Shown piece after piece: positions 38,549 to 50,000 of a stretch of DNA of 64,000 bases. The stretch is from Pieris napi (Eukaryota > Arthropoda > Insecta > Lepidoptera > Pieridae), in assembly GCF_905475465.1 (NCBI RefSeq), contig NC_062247.1, positions 806,001 to 870,000 on the forward strand, written 5' to 3'. Within the stretch, counting starts at the first letter, position 1. Each line of letters starts with the position of its first letter. The notes under the pieces were generated by a model. That model did no database searches, was not told where the DNA came from, and worked only from the letters and a program-made list of their open reading frames with translations. A program made the translations under genes and the position numbers.

Positions 38549-38948
38549 AACAAGCTCTTCCTGGACCCTGGTTCTCTTATTATGAGACAAACAATGAACA
38601 AGAACTCTGGCGGCTTGCTTTAGCGCGATAAAAAGTTAGTTCCAGTTTCAAACGCTGGGCGCTGGCGGCGGTGTCACGTGGTGGGAAAAGGTCGGATACT
38701 AGCGATTTGGGCGGAAAAGGAAACGATGTACTCTCATAATGGACCTCGGACGTCTTAGGAAACATAATACAAATTTTATTTTTAGGTAAAATTTCTATAT
38801 TATAATTATGTACGCATTGCCGGGCACAGATGAATTAGAGCACTCGTCTGTGGCCCTAAATAAGTGCGTGACATTCACTAATGACATATATGATTTGTAT
38901 GGATGCTGTACCTTTAAGTAATCTGTGATTTTTATCAAATACAATATA

Positions 38949-39792
38949 TAGTGCTTTTCATGAAAGAAGTCCCGCGGTGATTTTTGGAACTAAATTTGAC
39001 AGGTCGGCAATGTTGTCATTCGTCGATGTTATCAAGTTCGTTTGTTGTGGTAGATTTTTGTGAATTTTTAACTAGCTTAGTGCATTTTGAAGATTGATTA
39101 CAATGCCAAAAGTTCAGCTCGAGAAATTATATTAAAGGTGAAAGAGTTCTGTGGAGCGGAATATAAGAATCAAGGTGTTTTAATACCACAAAGCAATGTT
39201 CGGAAGAGAGTTGCCGCCATAACAGGTATTTTTTAGAGTTGCCATTTAAAATTTTTTTGCTGTATTGATGGGACTTTTATGATATAAATTCGTTTTTGCA
39301 ACAAAATTGAATAAATACATAACGTGATGAAACTAGGTGACTGAAATTATAACGTATATTACATAAGCATTATAAACTTAAAATTACTATTATTTTTAAT
39401 TGTTCATAATTGAATTGCAGGTGTGTCAGAGAAAACTGTAACAAGAATTACAAACGAAGGTAGAACAGCGGCGTGTATTTCGAAAAAAATTGTAACCCAA
39501 CAATTATGCATTAAAACTCTGAATAAAAAATTGTATTGCTTTTCTTTACCCTATTTTCTCATCTTTTCCCTGTAAGTAGGTAGAGCACCGCTAATATAAG
39601 TAAATAAAAATATGCTTTTTACATAACAGAAATATTGTTTCATCGAAGTATGCAGAAAATATGTAGTATTATTTGATAAATTACATCTGCTAAATGTAAA
39701 TAATATAGGTAATTTTTTTACTCATAAATGGCAACATTACGTCATGCGATTGCAGCGCCGCGTCTGGGGGACTTCTTTCATGAAAAGGACTA
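38949..39792 (+). mobile_element. Tc1/mariner-like deletion derivative with a DNA-binding remnant
   Basis: Ends TAGTGCTTTTCATGAAAGAA and, read from the right, TAGTCCTTTTCATGAAAGAA are inverted and flanked by TA. Inside, SAREIILKVKEFCGAEY, then LIPQSNVRKRVAAITG (about 39113-39230), and after an intron-like gap GVSEKTVTRITNEG (about 39420-39463), form a helix-turn-helix of the kind found at the N-terminus of some Tc1/mariner-like proteins. No catalytic domain is left. Confidence 0.7.
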
Positions 39793-39971
39793 TATCTAAT
39801 ATACTCTATGCCGAAAAGCGACCGAGAACAGAAAGGTCTAAATTCCCAAATCAAATGTAAACAAATCAGCAAAAATATTTGTGATAGTTCATAGTAGATA
39901 CTAGATAATATCTTATTCTTACTTTGATTTTAGTCACATGCCTAATTACATTATATTAGATAAAATTCCCC
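39793..39971 (+). promoter_or_regulatory. Short gap before the MPPE1-like gene
   Basis: Only about 180 bases lie between the transposon end and the proposed MPPE1 ATG. The promoter is therefore either here or upstream within mobile DNA. I saw no clear TATA box in it. Confidence 0.3.
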
Positions 39972-41729
39972 ATGTATTTGCGAAGAAGGTAGAAAATATA
40001 CTAAGGATATTTTCCATCTATCATCATCATATATTGGTTTAATTTATTAGTTTTTTTGTTATATATTTTCAGTTCTGTGCTAAAGTATCTACTAGCGTCA
40101 TGTCTTGGAGGTGTTTTGTACAGTGAATGGTTTGCCTACAAGATACAGCCCCTTTTTTGGAAAAACTTGCAGTGTCAATCAGAGCAATCATGCACCAAAA
40201 TATTATTTATCGCAGATCCACAAATACAGGGAGAGTTAGCTGTACCACCCCCACTTAGCTATCTTTTCAACTGGGATAGTGATAGGTATTTAATCATTTA
40301 TAAATATAGATATTTTTAAAACTTTTGTAATACATACAATTAGCATTGGTAGGATCCAATAAAAAAATTCCAGGTTAAAAACTAACAACTACCACTGCAA
40401 TTACTAATAGTCTCACTTCTTTTATTATATTTAAGTCTTAATTTTTTTAATACAATGTTATTTCAGATATTTAAAGTCTACATTTTCAATTGTCGAAAAC
40501 TATTTTCGTCCTGATATCCTTGTTTACCTTGGAGATCTAATGGATGAAGGGAGTATTTCAACAAGGGCCCAGTTCCATGGCTATGTTAAAAGATTATCAG
40601 AAATCTTTGATTCACGTTACCCTGTTGTGGTAATGAACATTTTAGTATTACATTTTTCACGTAGAATGAATTTTTTATCTATCTGCATACACATATCTGT
40701 TACAGCAAGTCTGGATACCAGGAGACAATGATATTGGAGGTGAAAATGAGCCAATAAAACATGATAAAATTGAAGAATTTAGAACAGTGTATTCACAACC
40801 AAATGTCATAGTATTTAAAAACATTTCATTTTACAAAGTTAGCACAATCACATACTCTGTACCACAGCCTCTTGAGAATGATTTAAACTTTAAAATTGCT
40901 ATCTCCCACTATCCAGTAATTGAAAGAACAGCATATGCTAAAAAGGTATGTGAAATCTGTTTTAGGGGCATGACTTTTAATTAATTAAATCTTAGTTTAA
41001 TCATTAGTAAGGTAAATGGAAACCAACTTTCCATGATGTACTATTTTCAAATCTTACATTATGTATGAGTTACTTACATTGACTATGACAATCTAAATTA
41101 CAGGTTATCGATTCTATACACCCTGACATATTTTTTTGTGCTCATGAGCATAAATCAAAATATGTAAAATTTAAAAGGGATTATGCATCAAAGGAGACAC
41201 ATTTACTTAGTTACAATGATCCAGTTTTGTCTATATCCTTTGATAACAATTGGCTTTATGAGATCTATGTACCTACATGCTCATATAGAATGGGGACAAG
41301 CAAGATTGGATATGGTGCTGCTGTAGTTGGTGAGTTGATATTATGGTCCTAGATGATACTTACTATATAAAGTATATTTGAGAATAGCAATTTGATGGAA
41401 TTCTTTGGTAACTATATTTTCATGAGATGATTAAAACTGATAAATAATAATTTTAGAAACAGAAATTTTGTACTATATTTTGTTTGCTATTAAAATATTT
41501 CTTAATCTTATCTTTTAAAGTGTGTTTTTTATTTCCAGAAAAGAATAACCAGCAACTAAAGTATACTGTCTTCTGGTCTCCCGCTAGATTTCCCTATTTA
41601 TTTTTTTATTTATTAATGCTTGTCATTCTCATTGGATATACCTTATTATGCTGCTTTATAAGAATATTATCGAAGTTGTCCAATATAGTAAAAACTGAAG
41701 ATAAGCAGTTTTTACTACAGCACACTTAG
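39972..41729 (+). CDS. MPPE1/PGAP5-like metallophosphoesterase (Cdc1/Ted1 family)
   Basis: PGAP5/MPPE1 removes the ethanolamine-phosphate side chain from mannose 2 of GPI anchors so that GPI proteins can leave the ER. Exons are 39972-39988, 40073-40285, 40467-40629, 40706-40945, 41104-41329 and 41539-41729, giving 349 aa. An N-terminal membrane segment (about 8-28) is followed by the phosphoesterase metal motifs: FIADPQ (Asp54, where many relatives have DxH), YLGDLMDEG (Asp100), PGDNDIGGE (137-143, in the place of GNHD), SHYP (His199) and AHEH (225-227). A C-terminal membrane segment (YLLMLVILIGYTLLCCFI) matches the two-membrane-anchor layout of PGAP5. The 17-base first exon is inferred: its ATG has the right phase (MYLRR then SSVLKYLL) but its GTAGAA donor is weak, so the true start could lie further upstream. 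It is convergent with PIG-W. Confidence 0.87.
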
Positions 41730-42039
41730 TTATTTATAAGACTGATATGACAGCCTATTTTTATTTATTTCTTAGATATTATCCACATTTCAATAACAGG
41801 GTATTCATTTAAAATGTCATGTTTTAAGACTTGATTTCAGGACCAATTTATATATAGGTCAAAATATTTGTCCTAATTGATTAGGAAGCTAGCTTGTTTA
41901 AAATTTTATTTACCAGAAGAGTGATTATTTGCACCACAACTATCCAGTGAAACTGTGTTCTATTTTTACATTGCCTTTATTATTATATAAGACATTTCTG
42001 ATTAATAATATTAAATGAAACATGGTTAATTAAAGTGTT
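41730..42039. terminator. Shared 3' region of MPPE1-like gene and PIG-W
   Basis: The stop codons are 310 bases apart. PIG-W has a minus-strand AATAAA at 41981-41976. The first plus-strand AATAAA past the MPPE1 stop is at 42065-42070, inside the PIG-W coding sequence, so the two transcripts may overlap. Weaker ATTAAA-type signals exist nearer. Confidence 0.45.
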
Positions 42040-43359
42040 TTAAATTTGAATGTCCAATTTATTCAATAAAACTGTAACAAATATTGTAGATACCATATAA
42101 ATATTTAATATAACAAAAGTGTTGCCAGCTGACAACAATAATGTTTGGAACATTAAATTTACTAGCCCTGTGGATATATTACATATTAGAAAGTAAATCA
42201 AACCATTGTCATTTATAGCTGACACAATAAGTGGTGACTGAAAAACTTTTTTATTTTCTAGACATATTTCAAAAAATAACAAAAGGGATAGAATGACTAA
42301 CAATACAGATATTAAAAATAGAATGTAACCTGCATTAGCTAAGGTTCTTGATGTTGGTCTGAATAAATTAACAAAATATGCTAGAAAAACTGAGGCTATG
42401 GCATAGCTGACCAATTTTTTTAAAGGGCTTTTATTTTCTTTGAGTAACAACTTTTTTATATGAACTGCAAATAAATATAAACAGACATAGCCCAGGTTAG
42501 ATGAAATACCTTCACGATTAGCATCTATAAGTGTTAAACGAAGGGAACTATTGAATACCCATTCTTCCAAGCTGTTATACAATAAAATTTCATGAATAAA
42601 AATTGTAATAATACTCAACAACAAAGGTTTATTTGATGCTAGAAGGAACATGGTTGAGATAAGTTTACAAAAGGCTAAAGTAAAAAAGAAGTTCCAGTGA
42701 ACACCGTACTCTGTCACATGCTCATGGTAATTCATTTGTTTTATTGAGACAAACCTCCCAATACCAAGTATTAAAAGTATTGAAATAACTTTGAAGTTAC
42801 TTTTACCAATTTTTAATAAATTATCATTTTGAAAATCTCTATGTACCAGGCCACTCATTAAAACAAATAAACCAACACCTGTGTCCATCAAACTATAGCC
42901 ATACATTTCCGTTTTTGCCAAATAGCGTGGGAAATGTTTGAAATCGACTGCTAATATAGCTACAGCAGTTATTAAATATGTTAACCCCCTCAAAGATGTT
43001 ATAGTATGTAATCTTTTTCTAGATATTCTATTAGAATCATTAAAAATTTCTAACATTTTAGGAATGTTTAAGTTTACAACATTGTAAAGTAACACTATCA
43101 TTATGATTATGTTAAGATGATAAATATATTCTGCCAGCAGAGTATGTGCTAAAATTAAAGGAAGAACTATTACAATATATTCATATAGATATTGCAAAGG
43201 CAACTGTTTCTTTTCTTGAATTGCACACAATAAAGTACACTGAACTGTAAAGAAAATGCAAAAGAACGTATGGACTGCATTAGAACCATTATTATTTTTC
43301 ATCTGCGATTCATGGTATAGTTTGTACTCGGTAGAATTCATTTTCACTAACTTCTTCAC
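42040..43359 (-). CDS. PIG-W: PIG-W, GPI inositol acyltransferase
   Basis: PIG-W/Gwt1 acylates the inositol of GlcN-PI in the ER membrane, an early step of GPI-anchor assembly. This is a single uninterrupted frame of 439 codons, a little shorter than the roughly 500 aa vertebrate protein. The family signature is clear: ILAVDFKHFPRYLAKTEMYG (135-154), then YSLMDTGVGLFVLMSGLVHR. Hydrophobic segments run through the whole protein, roughly 11-13 membrane passes, with the last near the C-terminus. Two ATGs are possible, at 43359 and 43341; the second gives MNSTEYKLYHE, a start that resembles the family less clearly than the membrane part does. No intron is seen. A minus-strand AATAAA lies at 41981-41976, about 60 bases past the stop. 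It is convergent with the MPPE1-like gene. Confidence 0.93.
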   Translation of the reverse strand: MKKLVKMNSTEYKLYHESQMKNNNGSNAVHTFFCIFFTVQCTLLCAIQEKKQLPLQYLYEYIVIVLPLILAHTLLAEYIYHLNIIIMIVLLYNVVNLNIPKMLEIFNDSNRISRKRLHTITSLRGLTYLITAVAILAVDFKHFPRYLAKTEMYGYSLMDTGVGLFVLMSGLVHRDFQNDNLLKIGKSNFKVISILLILGIGRFVSIKQMNYHEHVTEYGVHWNFFFTLAFCKLISTMFLLASNKPLLLSIITIFIHEILLYNSLEEWVFNSSLRLTLIDANREGISSNLGYVCLYLFAVHIKKLLLKENKSPLKKLVSYAIASVFLAYFVNLFRPTSRTLANAGYILFLISVLLVILSLLLFFEICLENKKVFQSPLIVSAINDNGLIYFLICNISTGLVNLMFQTLLLSAGNTFVILNIYMVSTIFVTVLLNKLDIQI

Positions 43360-44039
43360 ATATTAAATATTTAAGGGATATTAAAGCCAATTACCGCCAC
43401 TACTAAAGTACTAACGCGTTACATGATACGTCATACGATACGATAACAGAATACAGATTGACACTTGAAAGTTGTCAATTGTCATAAAATGTTATTTGAT
43501 AAGTCGATAGCAAACATCAACGAAAATACATTTCCTTCATGGTTGATAGATCATCATCAGCATAGGACATACAGACTACTTGCAGAATACAGACTACATA
43601 CAGAATACATTATATCAATATTAAGGATTTTTAGGAAGTTTTGTCTTTTAACCGAAGCAGTAAAACTCATATGATTTTTTAATAAACTTTTATTCCTTAG
43701 CTCTAGCAGACTAGCTTATATCTAATTTGTAATTTACAAAATATTATTACAAAAATACTTTATTGTACAGTGTCATAAATAAGTACGTAAACTATTAAAT
43801 TATACTTAAAATAAGTATTTAAAAGTTGTAAATTATATCTTGAGCACCAAATAATATTTTGATAATAATTTAACTTTTTCCCAAATGCTCATGAAACGGT
43901 TACTTACGATTTTAAAAATCAATCCCTAATTTTATATGTTACTTAAGAATAGTGATTTTAAATAAAAATTGACCGTTTTAGGTTGGCTAATTTAGCATTT
44001 GGAAATAATTGAACAATTTTATTATACAAGAAATATAGT
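43360..44039. other. PIG-W upstream and CPAP1 downstream region
   Basis: It holds the promoter of PIG-W and the 3' UTR of CPAP1 (both minus strand). A short GACACTTGAAAGTTGTCAA inverted repeat lies near 43460. No additional gene is supported. Confidence 0.5.
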
Positions 44040-47000
44040 TTACTGTTCAAAGTCATAAGGACGTTGGGGACGTCTTTGGACTAAAGGTATATTGACTTCT
44101 TCAGCTGATCTGAACACCTGGGGCTGGAATTGCTGTCTCTGATGTGGTCTTTCTTGGATTTGTGCAGCTTGCTGTCTATTAGGGTCTTGTTCCTGTAATA
44201 GCAATTAATGTAATTTTTAAGTTTTATCTTCAAAATTTTTGCGCCTAATAAATATTTATAGCAACCGTAAAGCTGAATTATGTAGTTTACTATTTAATTT
44301 ATATTCAGAAACCTGAAGTACAATGCATTACAATAGTTGCTTATTTGATTATTCATAACAAATTAACAAAGTTTTATGAGACACGAATGCTTTAATTTAA
44401 ATATTATAGAATCTCACCTCTTCATCATCCTCCCTTTCATATCTGTCATCATTATAGACCTCGGAAGGGTAGTACCTCTCGGAGTAACGCAGAGGAGAGT
44501 TAGGTTTCCTTTGGACTTCCTCTTCGTTGATAGGCTTGTAAAGGTATTCATTGACAAAGTGGTACTTGGACGATCTTTGACAGATATTGTCGTGGTTTGG
44601 TGGCATGCAAATCAGGTGAACCTGTAAGATAGATTTTGTTGAGTTTATCATATTTTTAATTATATATTATACTAAAATTAAATTAGAGTTACATACTTGA
44701 TGGAAAGTGAATCCATCTGGGCAAATCCAGGAGTGTTTAACATTATCCTGGCAGTAGTGGAACACTTCACAATTCAGCTCCTCATCTGCATAGTATCCTG
44801 ACTTCCGAGTGCCACAGTCAAACTTTGACTGCTGTAAGAGAGTTGAAAGGCGGTCTGGCACTTCCTTTTCTTCTAATTCTTCCTCTTCTTCCAGAGATTG
44901 TTGGAACTTAGCTGGACGTTGGTCCAGAGGCTGAGAGATGGATGTTAAAATTTGAAGATATAGATTTATATAATTTTTATGTAGTCTGATGTGAACCGAA
45001 ATGTGTTATAATAATATGTTAAGTATAAAAATTAATTTAAATATATACTTTAAAGTTTTTAATAAGAACTTTTGTAACATCAAAATATCTATGGCACAAA
45101 AAAAGATTAACAGCCGACGCGACGATAATACATATTAAATATTAATATGTTTTTGTAATCTAGCTCGGCGAAAATCTCACGTGATAAAGGTAAGAATAGC
45201 AAACTCGAGAACAAGCATTGAAGGGACCTACAATAAAAATTATTTGATTAAAAATACTTATAAAACGTTAGTATGCAATTCTGGTGTTCAAATGTATTCA
45301 TTGCCTTAAAATATAATAAATAATATATACATATAGTGACATATGGCAGTTTAATTGGTAAACATAATTAAAATTTACACGAGGCGGTTTAATTACCTTC
45401 CTGTGAGGTGTCCTAATAGGTTGTCGTTGCTCTTCAATGTAGACTTGTTGCTGAGGTCTGGTGGGAACTATGTACTCCTGCTGCTCTTGGGCACGCTGAT
45501 AGCCCGCAAGCTCAGCAAGAGATGGCGTTGGTCGAAAACCACTAGGCAGCGTGTTAGGGTAGGCCACGGGTGTGTTATATGCTCTCGGCCTTACATTTCG
45601 GGACTCCTAGATATGGAAAGAAACTGGATAAGAACATGATTCATATCAAATTTTAATACTTCAGGTTCGAGCCTTCAAACCCATACGTTTTATTTATTAA
45701 GTAAACTAAACAGATATCTACAGTTAAAATAAAATAAAAGTAAAACATAAAATAACCACATTGGACATATCCACAAAAAGTTTTACTGATAAAAAATATA
45801 ATACAAAGTAAAACGAGAAAAAACATGACAGCACAAAATTTTTAAATTAGGGGAGCGACAAACACACTAGTAGCTATAAAAAACAAGGAAGAAACAAGGC
45901 TTAAGACATTAAGAGATTTAACTTATTCTTAAATGAAGCAGTAGGGGAGAGCGAAAAAGGGTCAATGTTAGTGGCAGAATGTTGGTTCCGGGAGTCGGAA
46001 GGTTAAAGGTTCTGTGCGAGCGTAGAGATCTGGCAGGAACATTAAATGTTATCAGTTCGCGAAGATGGGAACAAGTTATTTCATGTACGCATATTTTTCT
46101 TTATAATCTGTCAAATTACGCCTAGTACTCAAAGAAAGTAATTTATATTTTTTTTAAAGTTCCCTACCACCAACCATACGATAATTTAGAATACGTAAAA
46201 ATTTCTTCTGTACAGCCTCCAGTTGTGTGACATATATAGAGTTATGGGGATTCCAGATTGGACAGGCGTACTCCAACTGTGACTGCACAAACGACTTATA
46301 GAGGTAAATGTGTGAAGGTCTGGTGACTCGCGTTATGAAACCTAACATACAGTAGGCTTTATTAATAATTATGTCTATGGTCTTATCTAAGGTTAATTTG
46401 GAGTTAAGATGATTTTGATTGTTTGTCATGATTTAGGAATCGAAAGTAATAATTATTCATATTTATTCTGTTGTTTTATTAAAAAGGACAGGAAACTAAT
46501 TGTCTCGGAAGAGGAGAGTAAAAAATAACTTTTTCCAACCTTTCCTAAGATATAAATACAAAATTGAAAGGATTGTTGAACTAAACCTTCATTGTATTAT
46601 TTGATTGCGTTTAATTTATGACTCACTTTACCGGGTGACAAATGTTTTACATAACTTCAGTTAACAATAGGCCTTAGGCCTGTTGAAACTCAGACTTTAA
46701 ACTTACGAAATGATCTTATTTGATGAAGCCCACGTCTTGTTTAGGAATCATTGCCATGCATTTGTAATTAATCATTACGCGTAGGAAGGTTTGTAATTAT
46801 GTTACCAGTTGTATTTATTTTATATTTGTTTATGGTCAATTAAATAACGATCATCGTACAGCTTGATTTCGATGTTTTGTATAAACTATGGTTAGTTTAC
46901 ACAATAATGAGTGAATATATATTAACAAGCGACGTTTTATTAGATTGTAGGTTAAGTATGACCAAGTAATGATTAAAATATTATAATCAAGCGATCGAGG

Positions 47001-50000
47001 CAACCACTGAGAAAACAAAATTAAATTGTGGTGAGCGCAAGAAGTGCAAAACTACATAAAAAAAATCAGTGGCGCTACAACCTCTAGGTCTTGGCCTCAA
47101 ATTTCTGTATATGTTTCATGATCATGTGTTAATCTAATCGGCAAGTAGATGATCAGCCTCCAGTGCCTGACACACGCCGTCGACTTTTTGGTTCTAAGAT
47201 ATGTCGGTTTCCTCACGATGTTTTTCTTCACCGTTCGAGCAAATGAATGCGCACATAGAAAGAAAGTCCATTGGTGCACAGCCGGGGATCGAACCTACGA
47301 CCTCAGGTATGAGAGTCGCACGCTGAAGCCACTAGACCAACACTGCTCAAAACTACATAAGACATTAGACAAAACTAATGGAACAAACCAGAGAAATTAA
47401 AACATATATAAATTATAATTCTAATACACATTAACCAATGTGAATGGTATTTTCCGATTCCGTAAAACTAGTTTATGTTGACTTTCCTTATGTGTATGTA
47501 TATGTCCCAACACTGTGTCTGGTTTTTTGCATATATAAGAAAACTGTACATTCCTAGAATGTAGAGATTCAGTAGGATAGGTCAGGTAGTATTTTCCCAC
47601 GCCAGTATTGACAAACGGACTTGTTTATTACGAATGTTAATTTACATAGCCTGTCTATTTTAATAACTAATGTAATGTAGTAAAATAAAACCTGTATAAA
47701 TGCAAAGGAATTATGCGTGTGTTGGAAAAGAAATTTCAGACACATTCGGCAAAAGCGGCTTATCTTTGCGACTGACCGTTTATGGAGATAATACCCAAGT
47801 GTGTGAATAAATGCATTTTTATGTATACGACGCGATTGGAATATTACCAGAGAAGGCACTGGACAGCTGAACGCGCTGTTCCGAAATATGAGGGTATTCC
47901 CAACGTTTAGTAAAATTTCGCCTAGTAGTTGGACTGATGATATCACGGAGGTTGGATTCTAGTGGATACAGGGAGGCTAGAGCAGGGCGTAATGAGGAAA
48001 ATGGAAAAGGTCTACGTCCAGAAATGGACCAAATAAAGAGGCTGACGATGAGTAAAATTTATTCAATATTATATATGGTTAAGAAATATTTGCAGGAAAT
48101 ATTGACCTATGATTAGGTTATGTTTGAAATTGAAGTTTTTGGTATCCGGAAACAGTATTAGCTTTAAATTAATCAATAAAGCTTTTTTTATACATTTGAC
48201 GAATATTTAAATGATCCTAATCCTTGGGATTGATTTGCTCCAGTTCAAACAGTTTGTATGACTCAAAACAGCGATTAAAAAGAGTGGCGGAAAGTTTCTT
48301 GCCAGTTCTTCTTGCCCGCTACGCCCTTGACTTGCGAACTGGTAGTAAATGTAAATTTACAATCAATTTAACTTATTTTCTAACGTTCATAAGTGTTACC
48401 ATAAGTGTTGTTGTTAAGTGTGTTGTGTTGTTAATGTTTAAACAAGTTTTAGTTTACCTATATAGTCCAGTCAGTCAAGACAATTAATTCATTATAATTC
48501 CAAAAGTTTTCAAATTTTGATGTAAGGTCGGGAGTGGTATTAAAACAAACTATAAAATTTTGCAACCTGCTCTGCGGTCCGGAACATTGTTAAAAATGCA
48601 ATAAATGATAATTTGCTCAGTTCTTGAGACCAAAATTCCAAAAGTTCTGCAAAGTTGGAGTGGTGTTAAATATATTATTTTACATCACGTGTCAAATTTG
48701 CAACCAATTTAAGTGTACGGAACATTTTTTGTTATTAAAAATTAATGTTTTTCTTTATTAAACTGAAGGAAAACGTTCCAAAAGTTTTGCAAATTTGACA
48801 GATATATCGAAAATAAAATAAATAACAAAAAATGTTCCGTACACTTAGGTTGGTTTCAAATTTTATACGTGATATGAAATATTATATCGAAAACTTCCCC
48901 AAGTTTGCAGAACTTTTGGAATTTTTTTCACGACCATACAGCAAAAATTAATTAATAATTGCAATTTTAACAATGTTCCGGACTGCGGACAAGGTTGCAA
49001 AATGAGATTTATTGTCGTCCCAATGTACCATTCACTTGACCGAAGTTTGAAAACTTTTGGAATTATTATCAAATTTTCGATTTCGAATGTCTATAATGAC
49101 TGGTCTAATATGTATAAAGTTATTTTGAGTTTGTAAAATATTTTTTTCACAAATTAAAGAAATAATAGGCCTTGAAAGCCTCCTCATCACTTCTAATCTA
49201 TACGCGTGCTAAACCCCTAAACGTCCTAGCAATGTTACATTATATATAATTATTCGAAAGGAACAATTTACTAAAGTGAACGTTTACTTTCATTCGCTTT
49301 CGTGTGACAACTTGCATTAATAGCTTAGTAGCCGTAAAAAAATAAACAAAATTCGACACTTTCACTTTAGATATCGTGAGTGCAATTTCTTTTTTATGAC
49401 ATTGTAAAAAAGGCAAAGTTGAAATGTTCGGTAGGTCCAGCATAAATGTTTTTTATATGTAATAGGAGGAATGCGTTGCCGGCCTTTTAAGAATTGGTAA
49501 GCTCTTTTCGCGAAGGACCCTAGGTCGAATTGGTTTGGAAATACTTTAATGGGCAGCAAAAACTGCCTTAAGAAACGCTCAGTTGTGGAACGACGGATGT
49601 CGAACTGATACGGATGGTATTTTGTAGTCGAACCTTCTTGAAACATTGTTCATTCAGGATATGAGACCTATTTCAGGTTGTTTGTGATAATCTTAATCCT
49701 TTGCTGCTCCTTTATTATTTTAATAAATGATATTTGCGTAGCCTGAGATACTGGTCATTATATCTTTTACGTTAATAATAGTCAATAATATTGTAAATAT
49801 ATTAATAGCTACAGTTGACTTTAATGCCGTTGTGTATCTTAAGTAATTTACGTGTCATTTCCTCCTAAGCTATTGATTTATTTTTTTGTTATTAGTTCTG
49901 CCAATCTTGTCCAACTACGGCGCAATTTATAGAATTGTTTTGGTTCTCTACACAAAAAGTTATTCATATAATCAAACGCAACCACATATTATATATTTCC

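Larger units (their letters stand above)
33826..38803 (+). mobile_element. DIRS-type retrotransposon with inverted ends and internal complementary region
   Basis: The left end (33826 to about 34010) is an inverted copy of the right end (about 38585-38803), sharing GACGTCCGAGGTCCATTATG and the CGATTTGGGCGGAAAAGGAA block. Just inside the right end, 38450-38548 is complementary to the outer edge of the left end, joined to the complement of the outer edge of the right end. This internal complementary region is the DIRS hallmark. Between them lie a gag-like start, reverse transcriptase, RNase H and a tyrosine recombinase, all broken by frameshifts and stops. Confidence 0.87.
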
